DNA of 64,000 nt from CALLMM01 sp964429855 (GCA_964429855.1 CAYSDM010000018.1:10150-74149); one strand, 5' to 3'. Counted from the first letter of the stretch, positions 27,267 to 35,503 are shown. A program made the numbers and translations. Notes: generated by a model not told the origin, from the letters alone.

Positions 27267-28193
27267 CTATCCTCGAGTGCCTTTCGTCAGGGGATGGTTG
27301 GAGTGCCGGTAGAATCCCTCCAGTTTCAGGGAGCCGTCCGAAAAAACCTGGAGAGTGGAGTAGGCGTTATTCGCATTCCCTTCTCCGTCCACCATCGCGT
27401 TCAGGGTGCAGTAGTGAATCCCTCCCACCTCCCGATAGTCGTTGACATGATGATGCCCCTGAAAGACGGCCGCCACTTTTCCGGACTTCTCCAGAATGGA
27501 TCGCACTTCGGGGGCGGTATGGACATTGTGCTGACTGCCCTGCGGCAGGTCTAACCGTTGATGAATAAAAACCAGCGTTTTGCGGGTCGTCGCTTTCAGG
27601 TCTTCATGCAGCCAGTCTTTCTGAGCAGGGGGAATATCGGTATCCGTCCAGTCGTTGTTTCGCCTGCCATATTCAACGCCATCCCGCCGAAAACAGGCGT
27701 CCAGAATGACGAGATGGTATGCGCCCATATCGAAAGAGTAGTAGAAGCGTTTTCGTTGTATCGTATCCAGAAACTGCGCTTTCGTGAGGCTGTAGATGCA
27801 GTGATTGCCGGCAACGTAGTGCCGGGGAGCTTTCAGGCGCGAAAACGCGCGGTCAATATGTCGAAGATACTGCAGCTCGGAGGCGGCATCCGGGTCCGAT
27901 TTCGCATCAATCAGATCGCCCATCTCAATCGTGCAGTCTACCTTCTGGCGGTTCAGCGCATCTACCGCCTTCTCCATCTTCTCTCGCGAGTCGCGATAGA
28001 AGCGGGTTCCACGCTCCGGTACATCCGCATAATGCACATCGGTTATCAGCCCGATCCGCAGGGCAGGCTCCTGCAAGCGGGAGGATACCTCCTCGAACGG
28101 TAGTCCTTCCGAATATCCAACCGCGCCGGTCAGCAGCAGCAGCGAACCGCCTGCAAGGAATGCGCGTCGAGAAAGAGAATCAGGCTGGATCAT
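27267..28193 (-). CDS. Tat-exported metallophosphoesterase
   Basis: A 308-residue calcineurin-like phosphoesterase. The N-terminus has a Tat motif, SRRAFLAGG, followed by a hydrophobic stretch, so the protein is probably exported folded. Metal motifs: LITDVHYAD (DxH), EMGDLID (GD), VAGNHCIY (GNH), LVFIHQRLD and FQGHHHVND (GHxH). Start chosen at the ATG at 28193, six bases after AAGGAGG; earlier possible starts fall in the binding site. The substrate is unknown. It converges on the cyclase gene with 42 bases between, where only a 4-bp hairpin followed by CTTTTT is seen. Confidence 0.9.
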   Translation of the reverse strand: MIQPDSLSRRAFLAGGSLLLLTGAVGYSEGLPFEEVSSRLQEPALRIGLITDVHYADVPERGTRFYRDSREKMEKAVDALNRQKVDCTIEMGDLIDAKSDPDAASELQYLRHIDRAFSRLKAPRHYVAGNHCIYSLTKAQFLDTIQRKRFYYSFDMGAYHLVILDACFRRDGVEYGRRNNDWTDTDIPPAQKDWLHEDLKATTRKTLVFIHQRLDLPQGSQHNVHTAPEVRSILEKSGKVAAVFQGHHHVNDYREVGGIHYCTLNAMVDGEGNANNAYSTLQVFSDGSLKLEGFYRHSNHPLTKGTRG

Positions 28194-28249
28194 CTTCATC
28201 CTCCTTATACACACTCTACATTCACCCGTATTAACGCGCTTCCCTTCTT

Positions 28250-28280
28250 ACTTAAGGCAAATCGTATATTGCCTGTAAGT
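28250..28280. repeat. Inverted repeat in a divergent intergenic region
   Basis: Imperfect dyad: ACTTAAGGCAA (28250-28260), 8-base spacer, then TTGCC and TAAGT (28269-28280, two-base bulge). It lies between the Tat phosphoesterase and the plus-strand small gene, a position suited to an operator, though no clear promoter is attached. Confidence 0.4.
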
Positions 28281-28374
28281 GAGCCTGAGAAGAATGACTG
28301 GCGCATCGGGAGGAATTCAGGTACTATGAGACAGAACCGATCCATATGCATCTATTCAGGTGACAGGAAGCGTT

Positions 28375-28647
28375 ATGAAAGCCCAGATTGAAGGAATGAG
28401 ACCCGGCGAGCCGGTGGTCATGGATGAACAGGGGAAACGGATCAGCCTGGTGCTGCGGCTGGTTCCGGAGACTCCGCAGGAGGTGGCGGAACTGAAGAAG
28501 TTCTGCCGTCTGACGGAGAGCTTCACTTTTGTCATTGATGAGGAGTTTCGCGATAATACCGCCCATGTCGCGCCGGTCTATGCCGAGCGAGTAATCAATA
28601 TCGTGAACAGGCCCTTCTATCTGGAAGAGCTTCGGACGCGCACGTAG
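28375..28647 (+). CDS. Small hypothetical protein
   Basis: A 90-residue soluble, acidic protein that I do not recognise. AGGAAG lies four bases before the ATG at 28375. Sequence features are a start MKAQIEGMRPGEPVVMD, a predicted strand RISLVLRLV and a helical middle (PQEVAELKKF). It precedes the PmbA-like gene by 36 bases on the same strand, which suggests a shared transcript. It does not resemble TldD, the usual partner of PmbA. Confidence 0.6.
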   Translation: MKAQIEGMRPGEPVVMDEQGKRISLVLRLVPETPQEVAELKKFCRLTESFTFVIDEEFRDNTAHVAPVYAERVINIVNRPFYLEELRTRT

Positions 28648-28683
28648 CACAGAGGAAAGAAACGGGGAGAAGGTGATCGAGCG

Positions 28684-29976
28684 ATGAAGGAAAAGGAAGC
28701 GCGCGCGCTGCTGGAAAAAGCGCTTGGATATGCTACGGCAGATGCCACCGAACTGACCCTGACCGAGGAGAATGAAGCCTCTACCAGGTTTGCCAACAAT
28801 ACCATTACCCAGAATATCGCCCGCGCCAATGCGCGCCTGCTGGTGAAGTCGGCATTCGATAATCGCGTAGGAATGGTGCGGATCAATCGCTTCGACGACG
28901 AAAGCCTGTCGGGAGCCGTCCGTCGCGCTGAGGAGATCGCGCGTTTATCCGCGCCGGATACGGAGTATATGCCCCCGGTGGAGCCGGCGGCGTGTCCGTA
29001 TGTGGAAGCCTGGGACGAAGCGACGGAGCGGGCAACGCCGGAGTTTCGCGCAAGGGTGATACGCGAGGGAATTGCCGTCGTCGAGCAGCAGGGACAGAAC
29101 TCCGCCGGCAGTTTCGCGACCGATGGAGAGAGTACCGCGTTTCTCAACTCTCGCGGGCATTTCGCCTATCACCGCGCCACGACTGCCCGCTATATCTGTA
29201 CAGCAATGACCGCGGACAGTTCCGGGTGGGCGCAGTCTGTGTCGAATTCGGCGGAGAAGGTGGACGGCGTATCTGCTGCGGAGCGCGCCTCACGGAAGGC
29301 GAATATCGCCGCAAATCCCCGGACGGTAGAGCCAAAACCCTGCACCGTCATTCTGGAGCCTGCCGCCGTTGCAGACCTGCTGGGATTTCTGGCGTATGGG
29401 ATGGATGCAAAGGCTGCGGACGAGGGACGCAGCGCTTTCTCCGGAAAGCTGGGACAGAGGATCGCGGCGGAGAACATTACACTCTACAGTCAGCCGGATC
29501 ACCCAGAGTGCCCAGGCAGCCCGATAGGAGAGGATGGTATTCCCGCTCCTGCCGTCCGATGGATCGAGAACGGCGCGCTTTCAAACCTGAGCGTATCGCG
29601 TTTCTGGGCGCACAGGACCGGAAGACCCTATACCGGTTCGCCCGCCAACTTCCTGCTTTCTGGAGGGAGTGACTCTCTGGAAAAGATGATCGCCTCCACG
29701 CCGGAAGGCATTCTGGTAACGCGCTTCTGGTATATCCGCTATGTGGATCCGATGAAGATGCTGCTGACCGGCATGACGCGCGACGGCTTGTTTCTGATAC
29801 GCGAAGGGCAGATCGTTTCGGGATTGAAGAATATGCGCTTTAATGATAGTCCTCTGCGAGTGCTGTCGTCCGTCACCGCGCTGGGCGCGCAGGAACTTAC
29901 CGGAGGCTATCGGCTTGCGCTCATGCCTGCCATCAAAGCAGAAGGCTTCGTCTTCTCGAGCGGGACAGAGTTCTGA
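28684..29976 (+). CDS. PmbA/TldE-like subunit of the TldD-PmbA protease
   Basis: A 430-residue protein of the TldD/PmbA family. The N-terminal domain (about 1-190) begins with the family pattern in which a helix is followed by ATELTLTEENEASTRFANN; the C-terminal barrel (about 210-430) contains VILEPAAVADLL and the end MRFNDSPLRVLSS. The TldD zinc motif HExxxH is absent, so this is the PmbA/TldE-type, non-metal-binding subunit. In the known complex a TldD/TldE heterodimer cleaves unfolded peptides and processes microcins or PQQ-like precursors. No TldD is adjacent in this window. Confidence 0.88.
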   Translation: MKEKEARALLEKALGYATADATELTLTEENEASTRFANNTITQNIARANARLLVKSAFDNRVGMVRINRFDDESLSGAVRRAEEIARLSAPDTEYMPPVEPAACPYVEAWDEATERATPEFRARVIREGIAVVEQQGQNSAGSFATDGESTAFLNSRGHFAYHRATTARYICTAMTADSSGWAQSVSNSAEKVDGVSAAERASRKANIAANPRTVEPKPCTVILEPAAVADLLGFLAYGMDAKAADEGRSAFSGKLGQRIAAENITLYSQPDHPECPGSPIGEDGIPAPAVRWIENGALSNLSVSRFWAHRTGRPYTGSPANFLLSGGSDSLEKMIASTPEGILVTRFWYIRYVDPMKMLLTGMTRDGLFLIREGQIVSGLKNMRFNDSPLRVLSSVTALGAQELTGGYRLALMPAIKAEGFVFSSGTEF

Positions 29977-30006
29977 TCCAATCGGTTTCAAGGCAGGCGA
30001 ATCCGC

Positions 30007-30036
30007 TTGACAGAAACCTGTAAAATCCGATAAACT
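30007..30036 (+). promoter_or_regulatory. Sigma70-type promoter for metY
   Basis: Perfect TTGACA at 30007-30012 and TAAACT at 30031-30036, spacing 18. The leader to the ATG at 30085 is only about 40 bases, too short for a SAM riboswitch. Confidence 0.7.
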
Positions 30037-30084
30037 TGGTAAACTATTCGCGCCGAATCGCGCGTGACGACCGGAGGATTCACG

Positions 30085-31386
30085 ATGTCTCTCGATGAGA
30101 GCAAGCTGCGCTTTGATACACTCGCCGTACACGGCGGACAGATACCCGATCCGACCACCACCGCCCGCGCCGTCCCCATCTATCAGACCACCTCTTACGT
30201 CTTCCACGACACCGAACATGCCGCCAATCTGTTTGGATTGAAAGAGTTCGGCAACATCTACACGCGCATCATGAACCCGACACAGGATGTCTTCGAGAAG
30301 CGCGTCGCTCTGCTGGAGAGAGGGGTAGGCGCGCTGGCGGCTTCCTCCGGACAGGCGGCGGAGACGATGGCGATCCTGAATATCGTCCACTCCGGCGATG
30401 AGATGATCAGCGCGACCTCGCTCTATGGCGGAACCTACAACCTCTTTCACTACACCCTGCCGAAACTGGGAATCAAAGTACACTTTGTTGACCCTGCCGA
30501 CCTGGAAAACTTCCGTCGCGCACTCACACCGAAGACGAAACTGATCTATGCCGAGACGCTTGGCAATCCCAAACTCGATACGCTCGATATAGAGTCGGTT
30601 GCGGCGATAGCGCATGAGGGCGGCGTGCCGCTCATGATAGACAATACCATGCCGACCCCTGCGCTCGTGAATCCGATCCAGTGGGGTGCGGATATCGTCG
30701 TCCACTCCACCACCAAGTTCATCGGCGGACACGGAACCAGCATCGGCGGAATTATCGTGGACAGCGGGAAATTCGACTGGGGCAACGGCAAATTCCCCCA
30801 GTTTACCGAACCGGACCCATCCTATCATGGTCTAGTGCTATGGAACCTCCCGCAACCGCTGAAGAGCATGGCCTATATTCTGAAGGCGCGTCTGCAGATG
30901 CTGCGCGACATCGGCGCGTGCGTCTCTCCGTTCAACGCCTTCCTCTTCCTTCAGGGGTTGGAGACGCTCCATCTGCGTATGGAACGGCACAGCCAGAACG
31001 CGCTGAAGGTCGCGCAGTTCCTGCAGAGTCATCCTGCTGTCTCCTGGGTCAACTATCCGGGGCTGCCCGATCATCCGAGCTTCAAGATGGCGCAGAAGTA
31101 TCATAAGAACGGACTGTATGGCGGGATACTGGGATTCGGGGTGAAAGGCGGATTGGAGGCGGGGCGAAAGTTTATTGACAACCTGAAACTGATCTCTCTG
31201 CTGGCGAATATCGGCGATGCCAAGTCGCTGGCGATCCATCCCGCATCTACCACGCACCAACAGCTTACCGACGATGAACAGGTCTCCACCGGTGTGACGC
31301 CCGATTTTGTGCGTCTCTCCATCGGAATCGAGGATATCAGCGATATTCTGGAAGACCTGGATCAGGCGCTGAAAAAAGCGAACTGA
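30085..31386 (+). CDS. metY: O-acetylhomoserine sulfhydrylase (MetY-type)
   Basis: PLP enzyme of the Cys/Met metabolism family, 433 residues, most like O-acetylhomoserine aminocarboxypropyltransferase, which makes homocysteine from O-acetylhomoserine and sulfide. The PLP lysine is Lys211 in STTKFIGGHGTSIGG, and the cofactor-binding Asp is in PLMIDNTMPTP. The opening FDTLAVHGGQ and YTRIMNPTQDVFEKR are typical. Length and the 220-250 insertion fit MetY better than MetB/MetC. The ATG at 30085 has CGGAGGA upstream. It is a single-gene unit with its own promoter and a bidirectional terminator. Confidence 0.93.
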   Translation: MSLDESKLRFDTLAVHGGQIPDPTTTARAVPIYQTTSYVFHDTEHAANLFGLKEFGNIYTRIMNPTQDVFEKRVALLERGVGALAASSGQAAETMAILNIVHSGDEMISATSLYGGTYNLFHYTLPKLGIKVHFVDPADLENFRRALTPKTKLIYAETLGNPKLDTLDIESVAAIAHEGGVPLMIDNTMPTPALVNPIQWGADIVVHSTTKFIGGHGTSIGGIIVDSGKFDWGNGKFPQFTEPDPSYHGLVLWNLPQPLKSMAYILKARLQMLRDIGACVSPFNAFLFLQGLETLHLRMERHSQNALKVAQFLQSHPAVSWVNYPGLPDHPSFKMAQKYHKNGLYGGILGFGVKGGLEAGRKFIDNLKLISLLANIGDAKSLAIHPASTTHQQLTDDEQVSTGVTPDFVRLSIGIEDISDILEDLDQALKKAN

Positions 31387-31404
31387 CCGTCGTCCATTGC
31401 GAAA

Positions 31405-31445
31405 AAGACCGCGCAGGAGATAGTCTCTGCGCGGTCTTCGTTTTT
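31405..31445. terminator. Bidirectional terminator between convergent genes
   Basis: A perfect 12-bp stem (AAGACCGCGCAG 31405-31416 and complement 31427-31438), loop of 10, followed by CGTTTTT on plus and preceded by GAAAAA, which is a U tract on minus. It can stop both metY and the RNHCP gene; its plus-side U tract reaches the stop codon of the latter. Confidence 0.85.
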
Positions 31446-31882
31446 CAGGCTACGCTTGCCGCGTCTTCCTCTTCAAACCAGGCGGGGGAGGGTTCCAGGA
31501 TAGGATCTTCCTCCGAACGCAGGCGCATGAGCGGGAACGGAGGCTGGGCGATGGCGCGAACCGCCAGCGACAGCAGCGCCACCTCATTATCGTCGCCGGC
31601 GATCCGGTTGGAGTGCAGTTCTCCACATTTCCGGCATTGATGGATGATCGCCCAGTCGCTGCCCCGACGAACCCAGACGGCGATAGGCTCCATCGCCCCG
31701 CCGCAGTCGGCGGCTCTGTCTCCGGGCATATCGTCCACATGACGGCTCCAGAGACACAGAGGGCAGTGATTACGGTGCGCCGTGCCCGGCGCGTCCGGCA
31801 TAACCGGCTGATTGCAGCGAATACAATGAAACCACTTATGTAGATCGGCGCGATGCGCCTTCTGACGACATTTTGGTCGCAA
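31445..31882 (-). CDS. RNHCP-domain protein
   Basis: A 145-residue protein with the RNHCP domain: FHCIRCNQPV, HRNHCPLCLWSRHVDD, GDRAADCGGAMEPI, IIHQCRKCGELHSNRIAGDDN. Six or more cysteines and several histidines suggest zinc binding. The role of the family is unknown. I place the start at the TTG at 31882 because AGGAGA lies five bases upstream and translation from there begins just before the domain; the longer frame to 32116 adds an unconserved arginine-rich stretch. Confidence 0.8.
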   Translation of the reverse strand: MRPKCRQKAHRADLHKWFHCIRCNQPVMPDAPGTAHRNHCPLCLWSRHVDDMPGDRAADCGGAMEPIAVWVRRGSDWAIIHQCRKCGELHSNRIAGDDNEVALLSLAVRAIAQPPFPLMRLRSEEDPILEPSPAWFEEEDAASVA

Positions 31883-32167
31883 CGGAGTCTCCTGTATGGA
31901 TGGTTCGTGAAAGTGACAGGCAGACGCCGGACAATGAACTCCGGCGATGAGATATATCCGCCTGTACGCGACCGACCTGTTCCTTCTCCCTCGGAGACTT
32001 CCTGACGGTATGAATATACCGCGTGAAATCGAAGGCAGGAGGCTCAGGGGGCAGGCGCGCTCAGGCGTTCCCCGATGACTCCCACGACCCTGCTCAACAT
32101 ACAGCGCTCCTTTCAAGCGTTTCCGTTAACAAGTTCTCCTTCAAGGTAGAAGGGGTGCATAGCCTGG

Positions 32168-32250
32168 CTGTCCTGTCGAACGCAGCGACACTCTGTCCTG
32201 TCGAGCGCAGCGAGACATCTTAAGATTCTTCGCTTCGCTCAGAATGACAG
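32168..32250. repeat. Dispersed palindromic repeat element
   Basis: Two near-identical direct copies of CTGTCCTGTCGA(A/G)CGCAGCGA start at 32168 and 32193; the second runs on through an imperfect palindrome centred on ATCTTAAGAT (32216-32225), ending TTCGCTTCGCTCAGAATGACAG. This wording is familiar from short interspersed repeats in many bacterial genomes. It is non-coding and could form a hairpin. Confidence 0.65.
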
Positions 32251-32290
32251 CCATCCTAACTATCTTGACGACGTACTATGAGCCGGCATC

Positions 32291-32341
32291 TTCAAAACAG
32301 ATCAGGACCGGTCGCCGAGAGGGTCGCTCCGACGACCGATC
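32291..32341 (-). terminator. Possible terminator of the sigma-factor gene
   Basis: On the minus strand, after the stop at 32365, an outer GATC/GATC and a CGGTCG/CGACCG stem enclose a larger loop, followed by TGTTTTGAA. The stem is interrupted, so this is tentative. Confidence 0.4.
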
Positions 32342-32364
32342 AGAGCATTTATCGGCAGTGTCCG

Positions 32365-33039
32365 CTACCGAAGCCCTGCTCCCGGGGCGGGTGTACCATT
32401 AATCAATTCACCCACCTCCTCCTTGAGGCGTAGTATGGAGGACGCCTCATTCTCTATATCGCTCCAACAGGTTGTGATGCTAAATGTCTCTTCCGCAGAA
32501 GAACCGGGGATTGTCCTTGCAGTTCCCGCGTCTTCGATCCACCGTACATATCGCTGTCGAATCTGCCGTACATGATAGGCGACATTGGCAGAGGTACAGC
32601 CCAGCGCATCTCCCACTTCTCGCCAGGTCAGCCCGGAGAGCAGAGCGGCGAGAATGTCGCGCTGAGAGGTGTTCAGTTGATCGGCGAAGGCGGAGACATG
32701 CGCCTTCGCCAGAACACCCTCGATAGGGCAGTCGGAGCGGTGATCCGTCTCTTCATCCAGCGGCAGGCAGCGTCGAATACGCGCCCGTTTCACCGCGTCG
32801 AGCATTCGCCAGCGGGCGCGTTTGAGAAGATACTGTTCCGGGCTGCCGATGGAGATGTCCAGTTCGCGCAGCGCATCCAGTAGACCGCAACAGGCTTCCT
32901 GCAGCAGATCGTCCGGGTCTTCCCCGGTTCGGCGGGAATAGTAAGCTGCCATTCGGGTCAGTCGGGGACGCAGAGCTTGCGTCACCCGATCAATGGCGTG
33001 GGGGTCGCCCTCCCGCGCCCTGAGCAGCAGTAGACTCAT
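32365..33039 (-). CDS. Sigma-70 family RNA polymerase sigma factor
   Basis: A 224-residue ECF-like sigma factor. Region 2 is seen at about residues 25-85 (DPDDLLQEACCGLLDALREL, then ARWRMLDAVKRARI) and region 4 at about 120-165 (LTWREVGDALGCTSANVAYHVRQIRQRY, a helix-turn-helix that reads -35 elements). A C-terminal tail of about 55 residues is unconserved. AAGGAG lies 11 bases before the ATG. No anti-sigma factor is adjacent, so its control cannot be read here. Confidence 0.85.
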   Translation of the reverse strand: MSLLLLRAREGDPHAIDRVTQALRPRLTRMAAYYSRRTGEDPDDLLQEACCGLLDALRELDISIGSPEQYLLKRARWRMLDAVKRARIRRCLPLDEETDHRSDCPIEGVLAKAHVSAFADQLNTSQRDILAALLSGLTWREVGDALGCTSANVAYHVRQIRQRYVRWIEDAGTARTIPGSSAEETFSITTCWSDIENEASSILRLKEEVGELINGTPAPGAGLR

Positions 33040-33463
33040 CGTCCTGTTAACTCCTTGAAAAATGCAAAACAGACCGCGTGCCTGCGCTCGCGGTCCGGCA
33101 TCTCTCAGGAGGAGACCAGACAGGGAATGGGCGCGAATCAGGGTTGTATCGTCAGCCCTGCGCGATGGGACGATCAGACGAAAAAGAGAGGTCTGTTCGA
33201 GACGTTAGCGAGGCGCGCCTGTTCGGAGCGAGCGTAGTGCAAAGCGCATTACCGGTTTTTTCGTGTAAACGGCTTCCATTCAGTCTCGCCTCCTTTCAGG
33301 CTTCGGGGTACAGACTAACGAAATGACTGCGGCTGACGTTTCAGCCGTATTGGATATACCACACTCTCTATCGTCTGACAAGAGGTTTTTGCTAAAGATC
33401 GGACGGATTTTCTTTTTCCTTGGTTTCACAACGTGTTTTCCCATGATTGGGTATTCTAATCAC
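33040..33463. other. Intergenic region
   Basis: 424 bases between the divergent sigma-factor and OppF-type genes. Short plus frames at 33055-33237 and 33078-33326 have no conserved sequence. An AT-rich stretch with TATTCT at 33452-33457 lies just before the OppF start and could drive a nearly leaderless transcript, but a -35 box is not evident. Confidence 0.35.
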
Positions 33464-34441
33464 ATGAGCGAGCTACTGTTAAATGTGGAGGGACTGAAGA
33501 AGCATTTTCGCGTCCGGCGCGTGCATGGAATGCGCTCCGTTACGGAGATTGTGCGCGCGGTGGATGGACTGAATCTTACGATCTCGACCGGGGAGACTCT
33601 GGGACTGGTGGGAGAGAGCGGCTGCGGAAAGAGCACTGCCGGACGCGCCATCCTGAAGCTGATCGAGCCAACCGCCGGAAAGGTGGAGTTTGAAGGGGTA
33701 GACCTGACCACACTGGATCGGCAGAGCCTGCGGCGTCTACGGAAAGATATGGGGATTGTTTTTCAGGACCCGATGTCTGCCCTCAATCCCCGCATGATGG
33801 TCGGGGATATTGTCTCAGAGCCGCTGCAGGCGCATCATCTGGTGCGCTCGCGCCGGGAGGGCATTGAGCGCGCCCGCGCGCTGCTGGAGCAGGTGGGGCT
33901 ACGCGCCGGTTTTGCGGAACGCTATCCGCATGAGTTTTCCGGAGGACAGCGGCAGCGGATCGGGATTGCCCGCGCCATTGCCACCGACCCGAAACTGATT
34001 ATTCTGGACGAACCGATCTCCGCTCTCGATATCTCCGTGCGTGCACAGATTCTCAATCTTCTGGAAGACCTGCAGGAGCAGCGCGGGCTGGCATATCTGT
34101 TTATCGCGCATGATCTTTCGGTGGTGCGTCATGCCTGTGACCGTGTCGCGGTGATGTATCTGGGAATCGTCGTGGAGGAGGCGGCGAGCGACCGGTTATT
34201 TGCTTCACCGCAACACCCCTACACACAGGCGCTGCTTGCCTGTGTGCCGGTACCTGATCCATCGCGCCGGGTCAGCCGTCCTCCCCTGGAGGGCGATGTG
34301 CCGACTCCCGTAGCCATTCCCTCCGGCTGCCGATTTCGCACGCGCTGCCCTCTGGCAAAAGCTATCTGCGAGCAGGAGACGCCTCCCCTGCGCGATCTGG
34401 GCGGGGGGCATCGGGTCGCCTGTCACTTTGCCGGGGCATAG
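33464..34441 (+). CDS. Oligopeptide/nickel-type ABC ATPase (OppF/DppF)
   Basis: Cytoplasmic ATPase of a peptide-type ABC importer, 325 residues. Walker A GESGCGKSTAGR (about 50), signature FSGGQRQRIG (about 160), Walker B LIILDEPISALD (about 183), and the C-terminal oligo_HPY extension with CRFRTRCPLAKAIC. The start is the ATG at 33464; 47 extra codons upstream have no conservation. The usual partners (OppA, B, C, D) are not adjacent, so it must work with subunits encoded elsewhere. No good ribosome binding site is seen. Confidence 0.92.
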   Translation: MSELLLNVEGLKKHFRVRRVHGMRSVTEIVRAVDGLNLTISTGETLGLVGESGCGKSTAGRAILKLIEPTAGKVEFEGVDLTTLDRQSLRRLRKDMGIVFQDPMSALNPRMMVGDIVSEPLQAHHLVRSRREGIERARALLEQVGLRAGFAERYPHEFSGGQRQRIGIARAIATDPKLIILDEPISALDISVRAQILNLLEDLQEQRGLAYLFIAHDLSVVRHACDRVAVMYLGIVVEEAASDRLFASPQHPYTQALLACVPVPDPSRRVSRPPLEGDVPTPVAIPSGCRFRTRCPLAKAICEQETPPLRDLGGGHRVACHFAGA

Positions 34442-34810
34442 ATGTATCTTCTGGCTGCCAATCTGGTTGCGGTGACGCACGGGCTGACGGTGTTGTGCGT
34501 GGTGACCGGGGCGGCAATGGCTCTCGCCGGGGTTCTGCGCAAATATCGGCGGTGGGAGGCAGCTTACTACGTTTTGCTTCTGCTGGTGATATTATCGGAT
34601 GTCTGGATGGGGGAGTGCATTCTGACGGAGTGGGAGCAGAGATTACGAAACCTGCATCAACCCGGCTCCGCCTATCGCGGATCGTTTATCGCTCACTATT
34701 TCGGGTTTCTGCCTCGTCCGGTGCACACCCACATCGGTCCGGCGCTGGTGATCGGCGCGCTGCTGGCGTNNNNNNNNNNGCAGACGCTTCCGAAAAGACC
34801 ATCCGGGTAA
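34442..34810 (+). CDS. DUF2784 membrane protein, broken by an assembly gap
   Basis: Begins directly after the OppF-type stop. The readable 109 residues show three or four hydrophobic helices and the DUF2784 signature (GECILTEWEQRLR, then YRGSFIAHYFGFLP). Function unknown. The sequence runs into 10 N at 34770-34779, so the frame after the gap and the true end near 34810 are not reliable. Confidence 0.65.
   Translation: MYLLAANLVAVTHGLTVLCVVTGAAMALAGVLRKYRRWEAAYYVLLLLVILSDVWMGECILTEWEQRLRNLHQPGSAYRGSFIAHYFGFLPRPVHTHIGPALVIGALLAXXXXQTLPKRPSG
34770..34779. other. Assembly gap (10 N)
   Basis: Ten undetermined bases inside the DUF2784 gene. The real length of the missing stretch is unknown, so contig joining here and the linkage of the two sides depend on the scaffolding. 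Confidence 0.98.
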
Positions 34811-34822
34811 AAGACGTGAAAA

Positions 34823-35158
34823 CTACTCGCTCTGCTGACCGACCTGCATCGTCTGCTGGATCGGCGGTTCCGCATAGCTCTTAGAATTGGTTTCCAGATG
34901 GCTGACCCGCGACTCCAGTCGTTGTAACGCCGTATCGAAGCTCATATCATACTGCGTGGTGGTGTCCCGAAGCTGTTGAATCTGGTTGCGGATGCTCTGA
35001 AGCTCCATCCTAATACTCTGATCCATCTCCTGTTTCAGCCGAAGCTTCATCTCCAGCACTTTTCTATGGTGGTGAGTCAGAATGGCGACGATGGGAATGC
35101 CGAAGATGAGAGTGACTACAACTAACGGGATGAGCAATACCAAAATCCCTTCATCCAT
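34823..35158 (-). CDS. Small membrane coiled-coil protein, paralogue D
   Basis: Fourth and last of four tandem paralogues. 111 residues: one N-terminal transmembrane helix (about 5-28), a charged linker, then LRDTTTQYDMSFDTALQRLE and SRVSHLE, a probable coiled coil, and a polar tail. One helix followed by an Arg/Glu-rich coiled coil recalls phage-shock protein PspB, but homology is not shown. It is closest to paralogue C, with the same 20-residue core. Gap to C is 5 bases; AGGGGT precedes the ATG. Confidence 0.75.
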   Translation of the reverse strand: MDEGILVLLIPLVVVTLIFGIPIVAILTHHHRKVLEMKLRLKQEMDQSIRMELQSIRNQIQQLRDTTTQYDMSFDTALQRLESRVSHLETNSKSYAEPPIQQTMQVGQQSE

Positions 35159-35163
35159 CGCTT

Positions 35164-35493
35164 CTACCCCTGCCCTGTCTTCAGCATCTGCATCTGTGGC
35201 TCCGTCTCGGACGCTGGCTGGTCTATGGCGTTGACGCGCTGCTCCAGATGAGACATCCGGCTCTCCAGCCGTTGCAGCGCGGTATCGAAACTCATATCGT
35301 ACTGCGTGGTGGTATCCCGAAGCTGCGCGATCTGCTGCTTGACGGCTTGAAGTTCATTCAGCACAACCTGATCCTGCTGGTTGTCACGATTCATCTTCAT
35401 GCGAGCAAGCTCGCGGAAGTGAGAGGTAACAATGGCGGAAATCGGAATGCCAAAGATCATTACCACCGCGACCAGCCCTATAAGTTCTCCCAT
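35164..35493 (-). CDS. Small membrane coiled-coil protein, paralogue C
   Basis: Third of four tandem paralogues, 109 residues from the ATG at 35493 (GAGGAGACG upstream; a longer frame into the previous gene is a shadow). It has an N-terminal transmembrane helix with IFGIPISAI, a feature shared with D (IFGIPIVAI), then LRDTTTQYDMSFDTALQRLE, SRMSHLEQRV and a Gln-rich tail. Function unknown; the predicted topology is N-terminal membrane anchor and soluble coiled coil. Confidence 0.75.
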   Translation of the reverse strand: MGELIGLVAVVMIFGIPISAIVTSHFRELARMKMNRDNQQDQVVLNELQAVKQQIAQLRDTTTQYDMSFDTALQRLESRMSHLEQRVNAIDQPASETEPQMQMLKTGQG

Positions 35494-35503
35494 CGTCTCC
35501 TCC

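Larger units (their letters stand above)
31883..32364. other. Intergenic region with repeat and possible terminator
   Basis: 482 bases between the RNHCP and sigma-factor genes. It contains the repeat element at 32168-32250 and the possible sigma-factor terminator at 32291-32341. The rest shows no ORF with start signals. Confidence 0.5.

Noticed and set aside
30037..30084. SAM riboswitch before metY
   Set aside because: The leader between the promoter and ATG is about 40-45 bases, too short for any known SAM riboswitch.
29581..30828. A 415-codon minus-strand frame over PmbA-like and metY genes
   Set aside because: Crosses two real genes and their promoter; no domain recognised.
33055..33326. 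Two short plus-strand frames before the OppF-type gene
   Set aside because: Arg- and Ser-rich composition, no start signals, no domain.
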